Shown piece after piece: positions 42,471 through 51,742 of a DNA stretch of 64,000 nucleotides. The notes beneath the pieces are model-generated. The model had not been told where the DNA came from and searched no databases. It saw only the letters and a list, made by a program, of their open reading frames with translations. Each line of letters opens with the position of its first letter. The stretch's first letter is position 1. This DNA comes from Clostridia bacterium. GTDB taxonomy: Bacteria; Bacillota; Clostridia; Oscillospirales; CAG-272. The stretch lies in assembly GCA_017937135.1 (NCBI GenBank), contig JAGBEE010000011.1, positions 20,664 through 84,663 on the forward strand. Reading direction: 5' to 3'. The translations under genes and the position numbers were made by a program.

Positions 42471-43742
42471 TTATTCTTCGCTTGTTCCGTAGAAGTAATA
42501 GTAGTCAAATTCGTTTGCCAAGACGTTTGTAAAGGTGTATTCCTTTGATTTATCGGACACTAATATCTCGAACATTGCGTTTTCTTGATATTCGGAAAGA
42601 AGCGTTGAAAAGTCGAAGGAGGCAGCGCCTGAATTGAAGGTTGACTCGGGGAAAAAGTCCTTATTTTCCTCCATCTTATATGCGTCGTCCTCTAAGGGAA
42701 GTCTTTTTACAATGGCAGAGCCATATTCAATGTAGTCACCCTTTTTAACCTCGGTTTTTCCGTCTGATGTTGTAATTTCGCCATCACCGTCGAAATATCT
42801 TTTCGCTGTAACTACTTGACATTCTCCGTCCTTTAAAACAGTAGCGGCGGCAAGCGTATTTGATGCTTCCATCTGCGCAAGGGTTGGATGCTGCATATAG
42901 TAGCCGCCTGGGTAGAGGGTGTCGTCGGAATACTTTTCAAAAAGCTCCTCATAGCTTGCGTTTTTGTCAATGAAAATATAGTTAAAGTCCATATTTTTCT
43001 TAACCAAAAGCTCCTCAAGCTCCGTTGCTATTCTTAATTGGTTTTCTCTTTCATTCTTGGTAAGATTTACGTATTCTCCGTCAAGCTCCTTATAAAGAGT
43101 GTTAACTATAATTACTTGAAAATGCATATAGCTGTTTTCAAAATATCTGTCCTTTTGCTTTTCGGTTAGCTTTTCCCAATTTTCACCGTATAGATGCTTT
43201 GCCAGCTTGCGCTCCTTGGCCTGCTTTTCATATACTGAATACAGAGTGTCAGCGCTAAAGCCAAAGTCCTCGGCAAGCTCGTTAAACTTCATTTCTGAGA
43301 AGTTACCATAGGATGCAATTACAGCGGCGGCAGTTGTGCGCGCATCACTTTTTTCGTCCTCGGTAAGAGTAAGACCGTATTCGTCAAATAAAGCAAGAGA
43401 GTAGAGCAAGGAAACGACGCTTGCATCAAAGCTTTCTCGGTGCATCATTTCAAGATACTCGCCAAGAGTGATGCCATTATCTATCTCCAGACCGATTTGT
43501 GCCTCGGTTGTGCCCATTGATGCCATTATTTTTTTCTTATACATACCAAGCAGGTATTGGTATTCATCAGCTTTTATTGAATGCTCACCTAAAACGTACA
43601 CATCGTCACTCGTCCCACACGAAGCAAGCATAGATACAAGCATTATTGCGACAATGAGCACACATAGCGCTCTTAAAATAACATTTTTCAATTTGAAGCT
43701 CCTTATTTTTGCCCTTAATTTTATTCTTAAATAGTTTAGCAT
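42471..43742 (-). CDS. SurA/PrsA-like foldase lipoprotein
   Basis: The 423-aa product has a basic N-terminus, a hydrophobic segment and the lipobox LASC (Cys42), so it is an exported lipoprotein. A helical region like the SurA N-terminal chaperone domain follows (LGEHSIKADEYQYLLGMYKK, DEYGLTLTEDEKSDARTTAA). Next is a parvulin-type part (YEELFEKYSDDTLYPGGYYM, VLKDGECQVVTAKRYF); the usual catalytic residues cannot be confirmed. Similar genes follow mfd in Firmicutes (prsA type). It lies 16 bases after mfd on the same strand, and its role is probably folding of exported proteins. Confidence 0.75.
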   Translation of the reverse strand: MLNYLRIKLRAKIRSFKLKNVILRALCVLIVAIMLVSMLASCGTSDDVYVLGEHSIKADEYQYLLGMYKKKIMASMGTTEAQIGLEIDNGITLGEYLEMMHRESFDASVVSLLYSLALFDEYGLTLTEDEKSDARTTAAAVIASYGNFSEMKFNELAEDFGFSADTLYSVYEKQAKERKLAKHLYGENWEKLTEKQKDRYFENSYMHFQVIIVNTLYKELDGEYVNLTKNERENQLRIATELEELLVKKNMDFNYIFIDKNASYEELFEKYSDDTLYPGGYYMQHPTLAQMEASNTLAAATVLKDGECQVVTAKRYFDGDGEITTSDGKTEVKKGDYIEYGSAIVKRLPLEDDAYKMEENKDFFPESTFNSGAASFDFSTLLSEYQENAMFEILVSDKSKEYTFTNVLANEFDYYYFYGTSEE

Positions 43743-43758
43743 ATATTTATTTATAAAT

Positions 43759-46700
43759 CTATACTAATTCGTTACTTTTTTGTATATAAAATTTAATAAC
43801 CTCAACGGTTTTTTTGTAAAAGCTCGACCCTGTGTCTGTTTTTATGGAAATATACGGAATTTTTCCAACGCCCGAAACGGTGACATTTTTCCTGTCAAGC
43901 CTTGATATTTCAACCAAAACAGGTAAATTTACCTCCTCTGGAAAAAGCCTAATTTCATTTTTTAGCTGTTCAACCCTTTTAAAGCGCGCCAATGAGGCAT
44001 ACGCCTTTACTATTGCAACGCTTACAAGCATTTTTACAGGCTCGGGAATAGCGCCAAAGCGGTCGCTCAATTCCTCGCATATGTCCTTTAAATCGTCCTC
44101 GTTTTCAATGTGGGCGATTTTTTTGTACATTTCCATTCTTTGCGCCGATGACCTTATATAGCTCTCGGGAATAAACGCATCAGATGAAACGATGATTTTT
44201 GTTTCATAATGCTCCCTCACGCTTTGTCCCTTTTCCTCTAAAACAGCCTCGTTTAAAAGTCTTATATATAAATCGTAGCCGACTGCGTCAAGGTGCCCGT
44301 GCTGCTCAGCTCCTAAAAGGTTGCCAGCGCCTCTTATTTCAAGGTCGCGCATTGCTATTTTAAAGCCTGCGCCAAACTCTGCAAAGTCACGTATTGCATT
44401 TAAGCGCTTTGCAGCTATTTCGGAAATTTCCTTGCCCTTACGATAGGTAAAGAAGGCGTAAGCGCGCCTGTGGCTTCTGCCTACACGACCTCTTATTTGG
44501 TGTAGCTGAGAAAGTCCCATTTTGTCAGCATTTTCTATAATTAAGGTGTTAGCATTTGGTATATCTATGCCTGTTTCAATAATAGTGGTGCTGACTAAAA
44601 TATCGACCTCGCCCCTTACAAGGCTCTGCCATATGGACTCTAAGCTGTCCTTGTCCATTTGTCCGTGCCCAACTGCCACAACGCTATCGGGGAATGATTT
44701 TTGGAGCTTATCTGCCACGTGGTAAATTCTATCCACATTATTTATAAGATAAAATACCTGTCCGCCACGGTGTAGCTCTCTTGAAATTGCATCATTTATT
44801 ATATTATCGTCGTATTCAAGCACATAGGACTGAACTCCTACACGACCCTCGGGCGCTTCCTCCAAAATAGAGAGGTCGCGTATTCCACCCATAGCCATGC
44901 TTAGCGTTCTTGGAATAGGGGTAGCCGAAAGAGTCAAAACGTCAACGCCTGGCACAGCCTGCTTGATTTTTTCCTTTTGAGAAACACCAAAGCGCTGTTC
45001 CTCGTCAACTATTAAAAGACCCAGGTCCTTAAATTCGATATTTTTGTTTAGTAGCTTGTGCGTGCCTATTATTATATCAAGGTCACCACGCCTCAGCTGT
45101 CTTAGAGTTGCATTTTGCTCCTTGACGGTTTTAAAGCGAGAAATCATATCAATATTTACGCCCGTTCCTGCAAAGCGCGAAAGAGCTGTTTGATAGTGCT
45201 GCATTGCCAAAATAGTCGTTGGAACTAAAATTGCAACCTGCTTGTTGTTGGCAACTGCCTTCATAGCGGCACGGAAGGCAACCTCGGTTTTACCATAGCC
45301 AACGTCACCGCAAAGGACTCTATCCATAGGGTAGGGCTTTTCCATATCAGCCTTTATCTCACTTATGGCTGTGATTTGTCCCTCTGTTTCCTCATATTCA
45401 AACGAGGAGTCAAACTCGTTTTCCATAATTCCGTCAGGCATAAAGGCAAAGCCGTCAATGCGTGTACGCCTTGCGTACAAATCAATAAGCTCCTTTGCCA
45501 TATCCTTAGCAGCCTTTTTTGCTCTTTGAGTAGATTTTTTCCACTCAGCGCCACCCATCTTAGATAGCCTTACCTCACCGTCAAGTGAGCCTGCGCCAAT
45601 ATATTTTGCCACCATATCTAGCTGGTCAACAGGCAAAAACAGCTTATCTGTGCCTGCGTACTGAATTGCGATATAATCACGATACGCGCCCATTATACAT
45701 AGATTTTGTATTCCCAAATATCTGCCTATGCCATAATTTACGTGCACGACATAGTCGCCGATATTAAGGTCATTATAGGAGCGAATTTTTTCGCCCGCTT
45801 CCTTTTCAAATTTCTTATTTTTGAAGCCTCTTTTTATTTCCTTGCGTTTTTTAGAGGAGAGCACCACAACGGCTAATTTTGCCTCGGGAATTTCAAATCC
45901 ATCGGGGAACGTGTCTGTTATTAAGCCAACAGCGCCCTCTAAAAGCTCGTCAAATGAGCCATTTTTTATTTTAAATGCGGGGATTTTCAGCTCGTTTAGC
46001 GTCTTTAGGCTTGATTTTAGCTCTGTGTCGTTTTGACAAACGAGAACTGTTTTGTATTTATTCTCGGAAAAGTAGGTTATCTCCTCGGTAACTGCGCTAA
46101 TTGAGTGGTTAGCAAAGGAAACGCCCTTTGTGCTGAAATGATAAATACCGCCCTGTCTGTCAAAGCGTGACATAATATAGGTGTCAATATTTACACATAC
46201 TCTTTCCTTTAGGAATTTGTCAATTCTTTTTATCGGTGCGCTAAACTCTGCATATCTTGAGGGAACAAGTCCCTTTTCAATTAGTGAGGTGACAACTAAA
46301 TTTTGTGCCTCCTGCGCCTCACTTGCTTTGTTTTTAACAGAGTTGGTATCACAAACAATAGGAATACATTCGTTTTCAAAGTAGTCTAAAAGACATTCCT
46401 TCTCGGGATAAATAAGCGAAACAAATTTATCAAAGAAGGGAAGGGAGTTAGAGCCGGAGGCGATAGAGGCAAGCTCTCTTTTTAATTCCATAAGTGAGCC
46501 TTCATCCCTTGTTAATTCGATTAAGCCCTCAATTTCCACCTTGATTTTTTCAATTGCTTCCTCGCTTGCGATAATTTCCTTTGAAGGAGTAATAATAAAG
46601 GAATCGATTTTCTCGCTCATTCGCTGAGTCAGTGGGTCAAAAATTGCAATACGCTCTATCTCGTCGCCAAAAAGCTCAATTCTAATTGGCACCTGCTCCT

Positions 46701-47316
46701 TGAACACCTTGCCACCCTTGGTGTATTCGCACCTTGTTGGGAAAATGTCTATAATTCCACCACGGGAAGAAAATTGTCCTGCGCTTTCAGTAGTGTCAGA
46801 GTTAGTGTAGCCCATAGCTATTAGCCGAGCGCAAAGGTCGGAAATATCAAGGGACGTGTCTGAATTTATAGCCAATGTGCGCTCGGTAGCGAGCTTTTTC
46901 GGCATTGTGTATTGAAGGAGCGCATCAGGAGTCGAGATAACCACGTCAAGTGATGAAAGAGCAACTCCAAGAAGCACCCTTAGCCTCTCATGCTCTTGGT
47001 CATGGGAGGCTGTCATATCATAAAAATTAAAATCTCTAAGCCCGTAATGCTCGCTTTTTAAATTGCATCGCTTAAAAAACTCATTTAGCTTATTTGCGCG
47101 CCTTTCCTCACCGACAATAACTAATACCGTCTTGCCGAAATCTCTTTTAATATCCTTAATAAGAGAATAGGTAAGGGAGTAAAGTGCGCCATCGGACACA
47201 CCGTCAATTAACAGAGGCAGGGGGTTTTTTCTTTTCTTCAGCTCTGTTAAGCGAGAATAAAGCGCCTCGTAGCACCTTGTGTGCCTTATAATATCGGTTA
47301 AAATGCTCTCGTTCAT
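43759..47316 (-). CDS. mfd: Transcription-repair coupling factor Mfd
   Basis: Mfd removes stalled RNA polymerase at DNA lesions and recruits UvrA. The 1,185-aa protein has the full order: UvrB-like N-terminus (SRGGIIDIFP), the RNA-polymerase-binding domain (GDYVVHVNYGIGRYLGIQNL), helicase motif I (CGDVGYGKTEVAFRAAMKA), DEEQ box (LLIVDEEQRFGVSQ), TLSATPIPRTLSMA, then motif VI and the translocation motif (HQIRGRVGRSHRRAYAFF), and the C-terminal TRCF domain (RFGAIPEPVKMLV). The length is typical. Order pth-mfd-foldase is conserved in Firmicutes. Confidence 0.97.
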   Translation of the reverse strand: MNESILTDIIRHTRCYEALYSRLTELKKRKNPLPLLIDGVSDGALYSLTYSLIKDIKRDFGKTVLVIVGEERRANKLNEFFKRCNLKSEHYGLRDFNFYDMTASHDQEHERLRVLLGVALSSLDVVISTPDALLQYTMPKKLATERTLAINSDTSLDISDLCARLIAMGYTNSDTTESAGQFSSRGGIIDIFPTRCEYTKGGKVFKEQVPIRIELFGDEIERIAIFDPLTQRMSEKIDSFIITPSKEIIASEEAIEKIKVEIEGLIELTRDEGSLMELKRELASIASGSNSLPFFDKFVSLIYPEKECLLDYFENECIPIVCDTNSVKNKASEAQEAQNLVVTSLIEKGLVPSRYAEFSAPIKRIDKFLKERVCVNIDTYIMSRFDRQGGIYHFSTKGVSFANHSISAVTEEITYFSENKYKTVLVCQNDTELKSSLKTLNELKIPAFKIKNGSFDELLEGAVGLITDTFPDGFEIPEAKLAVVVLSSKKRKEIKRGFKNKKFEKEAGEKIRSYNDLNIGDYVVHVNYGIGRYLGIQNLCIMGAYRDYIAIQYAGTDKLFLPVDQLDMVAKYIGAGSLDGEVRLSKMGGAEWKKSTQRAKKAAKDMAKELIDLYARRTRIDGFAFMPDGIMENEFDSSFEYEETEGQITAISEIKADMEKPYPMDRVLCGDVGYGKTEVAFRAAMKAVANNKQVAILVPTTILAMQHYQTALSRFAGTGVNIDMISRFKTVKEQNATLRQLRRGDLDIIIGTHKLLNKNIEFKDLGLLIVDEEQRFGVSQKEKIKQAVPGVDVLTLSATPIPRTLSMAMGGIRDLSILEEAPEGRVGVQSYVLEYDDNIINDAISRELHRGGQVFYLINNVDRIYHVADKLQKSFPDSVVAVGHGQMDKDSLESIWQSLVRGEVDILVSTTIIETGIDIPNANTLIIENADKMGLSQLHQIRGRVGRSHRRAYAFFTYRKGKEISEIAAKRLNAIRDFAEFGAGFKIAMRDLEIRGAGNLLGAEQHGHLDAVGYDLYIRLLNEAVLEEKGQSVREHYETKIIVSSDAFIPESYIRSSAQRMEMYKKIAHIENEDDLKDICEELSDRFGAIPEPVKMLVSVAIVKAYASLARFKRVEQLKNEIRLFPEEVNLPVLVEISRLDRKNVTVSGVGKIPYISIKTDTGSSFYKKTVEVIKFYIQKSNELV

Positions 47317-47332
47317 ATTTTCCTTTTATAAA

Positions 47333-47965
47333 TTATTTTGAAATACCGTTAAAATCGCACATTGCCTTTTCAATATTGCCACTAAGAATAAGCTTTAATA
47401 TATCTGGCACACATTCAATTGCGCCAAGTAGATTTTTTTCCTTGTCCTTTGGAATGTCACTAAGCACCCAGTCTGCAATATCATAATCGGGATGTGGCTT
47501 TTGCCCAACACCTAAGCGAATACGGGGGAAGGTGTCTGTATTTAGGTTAAGAATTATATTCTTCAAGCCATTGTGTCCGCCTGCGCTTCCACCCTTTCTT
47601 ATTCTTAATTTACCAACATCAAACGACGTATCATCAGAAATTACGATTACGTTTTCGGGTGGAATTTTATAAAAGCTACACGCCTCGTAAATTGCTTCGC
47701 CCGATAAGTTCATAAACGTCTGTGGCTTCATTAAAAGCGCGCGCACCCCCTCAATTTTAATTTCTGTGCAGAGCGCCTTGAATTTTAGCTTGTTACATTT
47801 AATGTTGTTTTTCAGACAAATATAGTCTATTGCCATAAAGCCTGCATTATGACGGGTATTAACATATTTATCCCCGGGATTACCCAAGCCAACAATTAAG
47901 TGCGTAATTGGAGTAGGGTCCTCCTTTTTTTCAATTTTTTTGAATAAATCAAATATATTTGACAT
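47333..47965 (-). CDS. pth: Peptidyl-tRNA hydrolase
   Basis: Pth frees tRNA from peptides released early by ribosomes. The family motifs are present: HLIVGLGNPGDKYVNTRHNA (catalytic His in the last four residues, about residue 41), LLMKPQTFMNLSG, VISDDTSFDVGKLRIRKGGS, AGGHNGLKNI and FPRIRLGVGQ. The ATG at 47965 overlaps the upstream stop by one base (TAATG) and has AGAAGGAAA before it; the longer frame starts at a GTG inside the upstream gene. An N-terminal extension of about 22 residues precedes the usual start. 210 aa is near the usual length. Confidence 0.95.
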   Translation of the reverse strand: MSNIFDLFKKIEKKEDPTPITHLIVGLGNPGDKYVNTRHNAGFMAIDYICLKNNIKCNKLKFKALCTEIKIEGVRALLMKPQTFMNLSGEAIYEACSFYKIPPENVIVISDDTSFDVGKLRIRKGGSAGGHNGLKNIILNLNTDTFPRIRLGVGQKPHPDYDIADWVLSDIPKDKEKNLLGAIECVPDILKLILSGNIEKAMCDFNGISK

Positions 47966-49125
47966 TACATTTTCCTTCTTTTTGCCCACCCTGTGTGGTT
48001 AGATTGATATTCACGAGCAATTGCAAGAGCGCCGGCTGGCACGTCGTCGGTTATAACCGAGCCTGCTGCTGTAAATGCGCCTCTGCCAATTTTTATAGGA
48101 GAAATAAGACTTGTGTTATTTCCTATTATTGCGCCATCGCCAATAGAGCAACGGTTATTTCTTTTCTTGTCCTCAAAGTTAACTGTAATTACGCCACTGC
48201 CAATAAGCGCCTTTGTGCCAATATCACATTCGTTAAGGCGTGCGTGAGAGGAAATTATTACGTTGTTTCCAATAACGGAGCCGCTTATATCACAGTGCGA
48301 GCCGATTTTTGTATCCGATAAAACCCTTGTGCTGTCATAAATGCTTGTATAAGGACCTATCTCGACATCGGACTCTATGGTTGAATTTGAAATATTGCTG
48401 TAATTAACGACACTCCCCTCGCCAATTTCACAGCGATCAACAGTGCTACACGGACCTATAATTGCGTTTTCTCTTATTAAGGAATAACCACTAATAGTAG
48501 TATTTTGGAGTATTTTTGCTCCACGTCTTATTTCACAGGTAGGAGAAATAATTATTCCGTCTCTTAATTCTATTTCAACGCCACTCATAATGAGATAGTC
48601 AAGCATTTCGTTCCTGTATTCCTCAGCCCTTTGCAAAAATGCGAGCTTAGTAAGCGGCACGCTCTTTTCGCCATCTGCAAAGTGAGCAGGGGAGCAGTTT
48701 GTACCATTTGTACCCATAGTTGAAACGAAGTGTGCAGGGGAGGCTATATCACAGCCAACGAGCATCTTGCCCATACCCACAGCCATATAAAGGCTTCTTA
48801 AATTTCCAACGGTTGCATATCCGACGTCGCTTTTTACAACATAGTCAATTGCGCCCTCAATATCCTTGCTTCTTGCTAAAAAAGCAAGTGGAGAGGCAAA
48901 AATAACTAAGTCCTCAAACGAGGCGTTGATTTTATCCTTAGTCCCCGGCAAATCACAGTTTGATGCGCGTAAAAACTCAACCTCCAAGCCAAGCTTGTTA
49001 GATGCGTCCTTTATTTTTCTGAATGTATGCTCATATATTGGCGAGCCATAGAGAAGCGTGTCAACACCGTCTGGTAAATAGGGTATTGGCTCAAGTGAGC
49101 AGATAGTAATAAATAGCTTTCTCAT
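47965..49125 (-). CDS. GlmU-like protein with a degenerate uridyltransferase half
   Basis: The C-terminal ~200 residues are a left-handed beta-helix acyltransferase with GlmU features: GSGVITVNFEDKKRNNRCSI, IIGNNTSLISPIKIGRGAFT, AAGSVITDDVPAGALAIARE and YQSNHTGW. The N-terminal half is short and lacks the nucleotidyltransferase signature (LAAGxGTRM), so UTP use is doubtful. In Bacillus, glmU lies a few genes upstream of pth, and this gene is joined directly to pth. It may still acetylate glucosamine-1-phosphate, with uridylylation done by another enzyme. A diverged maltose-acetyltransferase-like protein is the alternative. Confidence 0.7.
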   Translation of the reverse strand: MRKLFITICSLEPIPYLPDGVDTLLYGSPIYEHTFRKIKDASNKLGLEVEFLRASNCDLPGTKDKINASFEDLVIFASPLAFLARSKDIEGAIDYVVKSDVGYATVGNLRSLYMAVGMGKMLVGCDIASPAHFVSTMGTNGTNCSPAHFADGEKSVPLTKLAFLQRAEEYRNEMLDYLIMSGVEIELRDGIIISPTCEIRRGAKILQNTTISGYSLIRENAIIGPCSTVDRCEIGEGSVVNYSNISNSTIESDVEIGPYTSIYDSTRVLSDTKIGSHCDISGSVIGNNVIISSHARLNECDIGTKALIGSGVITVNFEDKKRNNRCSIGDGAIIGNNTSLISPIKIGRGAFTAAGSVITDDVPAGALAIAREYQSNHTGWAKRRKM

Positions 49126-49221
49126 AAATACCTTCCTTGGGTTTTGAATTTAGAACATATTTTCGTATTATACAGTATATCACAAAAAATGCGTGCTTGC
49201 AAGCCAAATAAATAAAACTAC

Positions 49222-49250
49222 TTTACAAAATAAAAAAATAATGTTATAAT
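49222..49250 (+). promoter_or_regulatory. Promoter of the gdpP-rplI-dnaB operon
   Basis: TTTACA (49222-49227), 17 bp, TATAAT (49245-49250), 38 bases before the gdpP start. Confidence 0.8.
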
Positions 49251-49287
49251 GAGAAATAATTATAATTTTAATTAAGGAGGTATCCTT

Positions 49288-51294
49288 ATGAACAATAATA
49301 AGAAATTCACCTTTAAGGAATTGGTATTTACTGTTATTTGTCCTGTATTTGCAGTTGGAATAATAGCGCTTATTACGTATCTAATCTACAAAAATCCAAG
49401 TGATGCAATTTTGCTTGGCATCTCTGGAGGCGCGCTTTTTGTATCTGTAACTATAATACTTGCAATTATAGCATCAGTGTCACAGGGCAAAAAGAGCAAG
49501 GGCACAAAAAAAGGACCTGTGCTTGGAAATATTATGTACGACAGGATAAATACCTTAAATGAGCCTGCGCTTATTTGCGATGCTTCATATAAGATTTTGT
49601 GGTGCAATCGCTTTACGAGTGAGGTTTTTGGCAACAAAAGGGTGCTTGCCTCAAATCTTAATTCATTTTTCCCATATCAGCTAAGTGATGAAAAGCTTTC
49701 CAAAAAGCCACAGGAAATAAGAGTTACTATTGCAGGGCAGACCTATGTCGTTGACGAAACGAGAATAGACACTCCAAGTGAAACCTATTATCTTTTGATA
49801 TTGAGAAATATAACAGCGCTTTCTGATTTAGAGCAATTTGTAAGAGATAACGAGAAAATCGTTGCTTACGTTATAGTTGATAACTTAGAGGAGCTTTTGC
49901 AATTTGAGCAGGAAAAATACCGTGAGGTTGCAGCAAGGGTTGAGAGCCTTATTCGTGAATGGTGCGACTCTGTAAACGGTATTATCAAGGAGTATGAAAA
50001 GGATAAGTATATCTTTATTTTCAATATGCAGGACCTTGATAAATTTATTTCTGACTCCTTTGATATTCTTGACAAGGTAAGGGATATACGTGTTGGCAGC
50101 AGCAGCTTGCCCGTTACTCTCTCAATAGGCGTTGCTAAGCTTAAAAACGGAACGCTTGCTGAAAAGGAAACTATGGCGCACGTTGCGCTTGATATGGCGC
50201 TTCAGCGTGGTGGTGACCAGGCTGTTGTTAAGCTTGATGACGAGATATTCTTCTATGGAGGAAGAACAAACGCAGTTCAAAAAAGAACTAAGGTAAGAGC
50301 GCGTGTTGTTGCAAATCAGTTAGCAAGCCGAATGGCAAGGGCAAGCAACGTTTTAGTTATGGGACACGCATTTCCGGACTATGATGCAATAGGCGCAGGG
50401 GTAGGTATAGCAAGGCTTGCTATGTTCTGTGGAGTTAAGGTTAATATTATAACAAACTTCAAGGAAATCAACGTAAAGAAGTGCTTGAAGCACTTTGAGG
50501 GCGACGACGATTACAAAAACGTGTTTGTTGACAAGTCAAAGGGACTTGACCTTGTTCGCCCCGATACGCTCCTTGTTATAGTTGACGTAAACAATATAAA
50601 TATGTTCGAGTCTAAGGACGTGGCAAGAATGGTAAATGACGTTATCATTATCGACCACCACAGAAAGACTGCTGAATTTGAAAGAGAGCCAATCGTTTCA
50701 TATATTGAAACCTCGGCATCAAGCGCGAGTGAGATAGTGGCTGACATACTTGAGCAGGCGCTCCCACCCAAGTACTTAAATCAAAACGAGGCAGATATGC
50801 TTTATGCAGGTATCGTGCTTGATACAAGACAGTTTACAAAGGGCACAGGTACAAAGACTCACTCAGCTGCCATGTACTTAAAGGACAATGGCGCAACCTA
50901 TGAAAATATTCAAGACCTATTCAAGACCAATATTAACGATTACCGAAAGGAATCGTCATTTGGTGAAAAGATAGAAATTTACCGTAACTGTATGGCAATT
51001 GCGCTTAATTTACACGGTACAGATTCCTCGGACAGAATTTTAGCGGCGAAGGTTGCTGATAACCTTCTTACCTTGGAGGACGTTTCGGCATCGTTTGCGC
51101 TTGTAAAGATAGGCAACACCGTACATATCTCGGCGCGCTCCAACGGTACAATAAACGTACAGCTTATTCTTGAGGAGCTAAACGGCGGCGGTAGATACGA
51201 TGCAGCTGGCGCGCAGGTTAAGGACGCAACGGTTGCAGAAACACTTATGAAGCTAAAACAGGCAATAGACGGCTACATTAATCCGGAGGTATAA
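49288..51294 (+). CDS. gdpP: Cyclic-di-AMP phosphodiesterase GdpP
   Basis: The enzyme degrades c-di-AMP, which controls potassium and cell-wall balance. The 668-aa protein has two membrane helices (about residues 13-35 and 42-65), a PAS-like domain (YKILWCNRFTSEVFGN) and a degenerate GGDEF domain (DKYIFIFNMQDLDKF ... ITLSIGVAKL-like). The DHH/DHHA1 phosphoesterase follows: GHAFPDYDAIGAGVGIARLA, VDVNN, IIDHHRKTAEF (the DHH motif), LYAGIVLDTRQFTKGTGTKT, and the final GGGGRYDAAGAQ-type loop. AAGGAGG precedes the ATG. The order gdpP-rplI-dnaB is the same as in Bacillus. Confidence 0.95.
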   Translation: MNNNKKFTFKELVFTVICPVFAVGIIALITYLIYKNPSDAILLGISGGALFVSVTIILAIIASVSQGKKSKGTKKGPVLGNIMYDRINTLNEPALICDASYKILWCNRFTSEVFGNKRVLASNLNSFFPYQLSDEKLSKKPQEIRVTIAGQTYVVDETRIDTPSETYYLLILRNITALSDLEQFVRDNEKIVAYVIVDNLEELLQFEQEKYREVAARVESLIREWCDSVNGIIKEYEKDKYIFIFNMQDLDKFISDSFDILDKVRDIRVGSSSLPVTLSIGVAKLKNGTLAEKETMAHVALDMALQRGGDQAVVKLDDEIFFYGGRTNAVQKRTKVRARVVANQLASRMARASNVLVMGHAFPDYDAIGAGVGIARLAMFCGVKVNIITNFKEINVKKCLKHFEGDDDYKNVFVDKSKGLDLVRPDTLLVIVDVNNINMFESKDVARMVNDVIIIDHHRKTAEFEREPIVSYIETSASSASEIVADILEQALPPKYLNQNEADMLYAGIVLDTRQFTKGTGTKTHSAAMYLKDNGATYENIQDLFKTNINDYRKESSFGEKIEIYRNCMAIALNLHGTDSSDRILAAKVADNLLTLEDVSASFALVKIGNTVHISARSNGTINVQLILEELNGGGRYDAAGAQVKDATVAETLMKLKQAIDGYINPEV

Positions 51295-51741
51295 ATGAAG
51301 GTAGTATTATTACAGGACGTTAAGGCGCAGGGCAAGAAAAATCAGATAGTTGAGGTTTCCGAGGGCTATGCAAGGAATTTCCTTTTCCCAAAGAAGCTCG
51401 CAGTAATTGCCGACGCTAAGGCTATAAATGACGTAAAAAATAAAGAGGATTCAAAAAATCACAAATTAGCGCTTGAAAGGGCAGATGCTAAGGCGCTTAG
51501 CGAGAAAATCTCTGCCTGCAACGTAAAAATTACAGCTGATGCCGGAAATGACGGTAGATTTTATGGCGCAGTAACAGCAAAGGATATTAGCGAGGCGCTT
51601 AAAAGCCAATTCGGCATTGACGTTGATAAGAGAAAAATAGTGCTTGATGCTCCGATTAAGGCATTTGGCACATACAAATTAGACGTAAAGGTTTACACAG
51701 AAATAAGCGCAAAGCTAACAGTAATGGTGACGGAGAAATAA
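51295..51741 (+). CDS. rplI: Ribosomal protein L9
   Basis: The 148-aa protein has the L9 N-terminal signature VVLLQDVKAQGKKNQIVEVS, EGYARNFLFPKKLA, the connecting helix (NDVKNKEDSKNHKLALERAD) and the C-terminal domain FYGAVTAKDISEALKSQFGI, RKIVLDAPIKAFGTYKLDVK. It binds 23S rRNA at the base of the L1 stalk. The start codon immediately follows the gdpP stop, so translation is coupled. 148 aa is the normal length. Confidence 0.97.
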   Translation: MKVVLLQDVKAQGKKNQIVEVSEGYARNFLFPKKLAVIADAKAINDVKNKEDSKNHKLALERADAKALSEKISACNVKITADAGNDGRFYGAVTAKDISEALKSQFGIDVDKRKIVLDAPIKAFGTYKLDVKVYTEISAKLTVMVTEK

Positions 51742-51742
51742 T

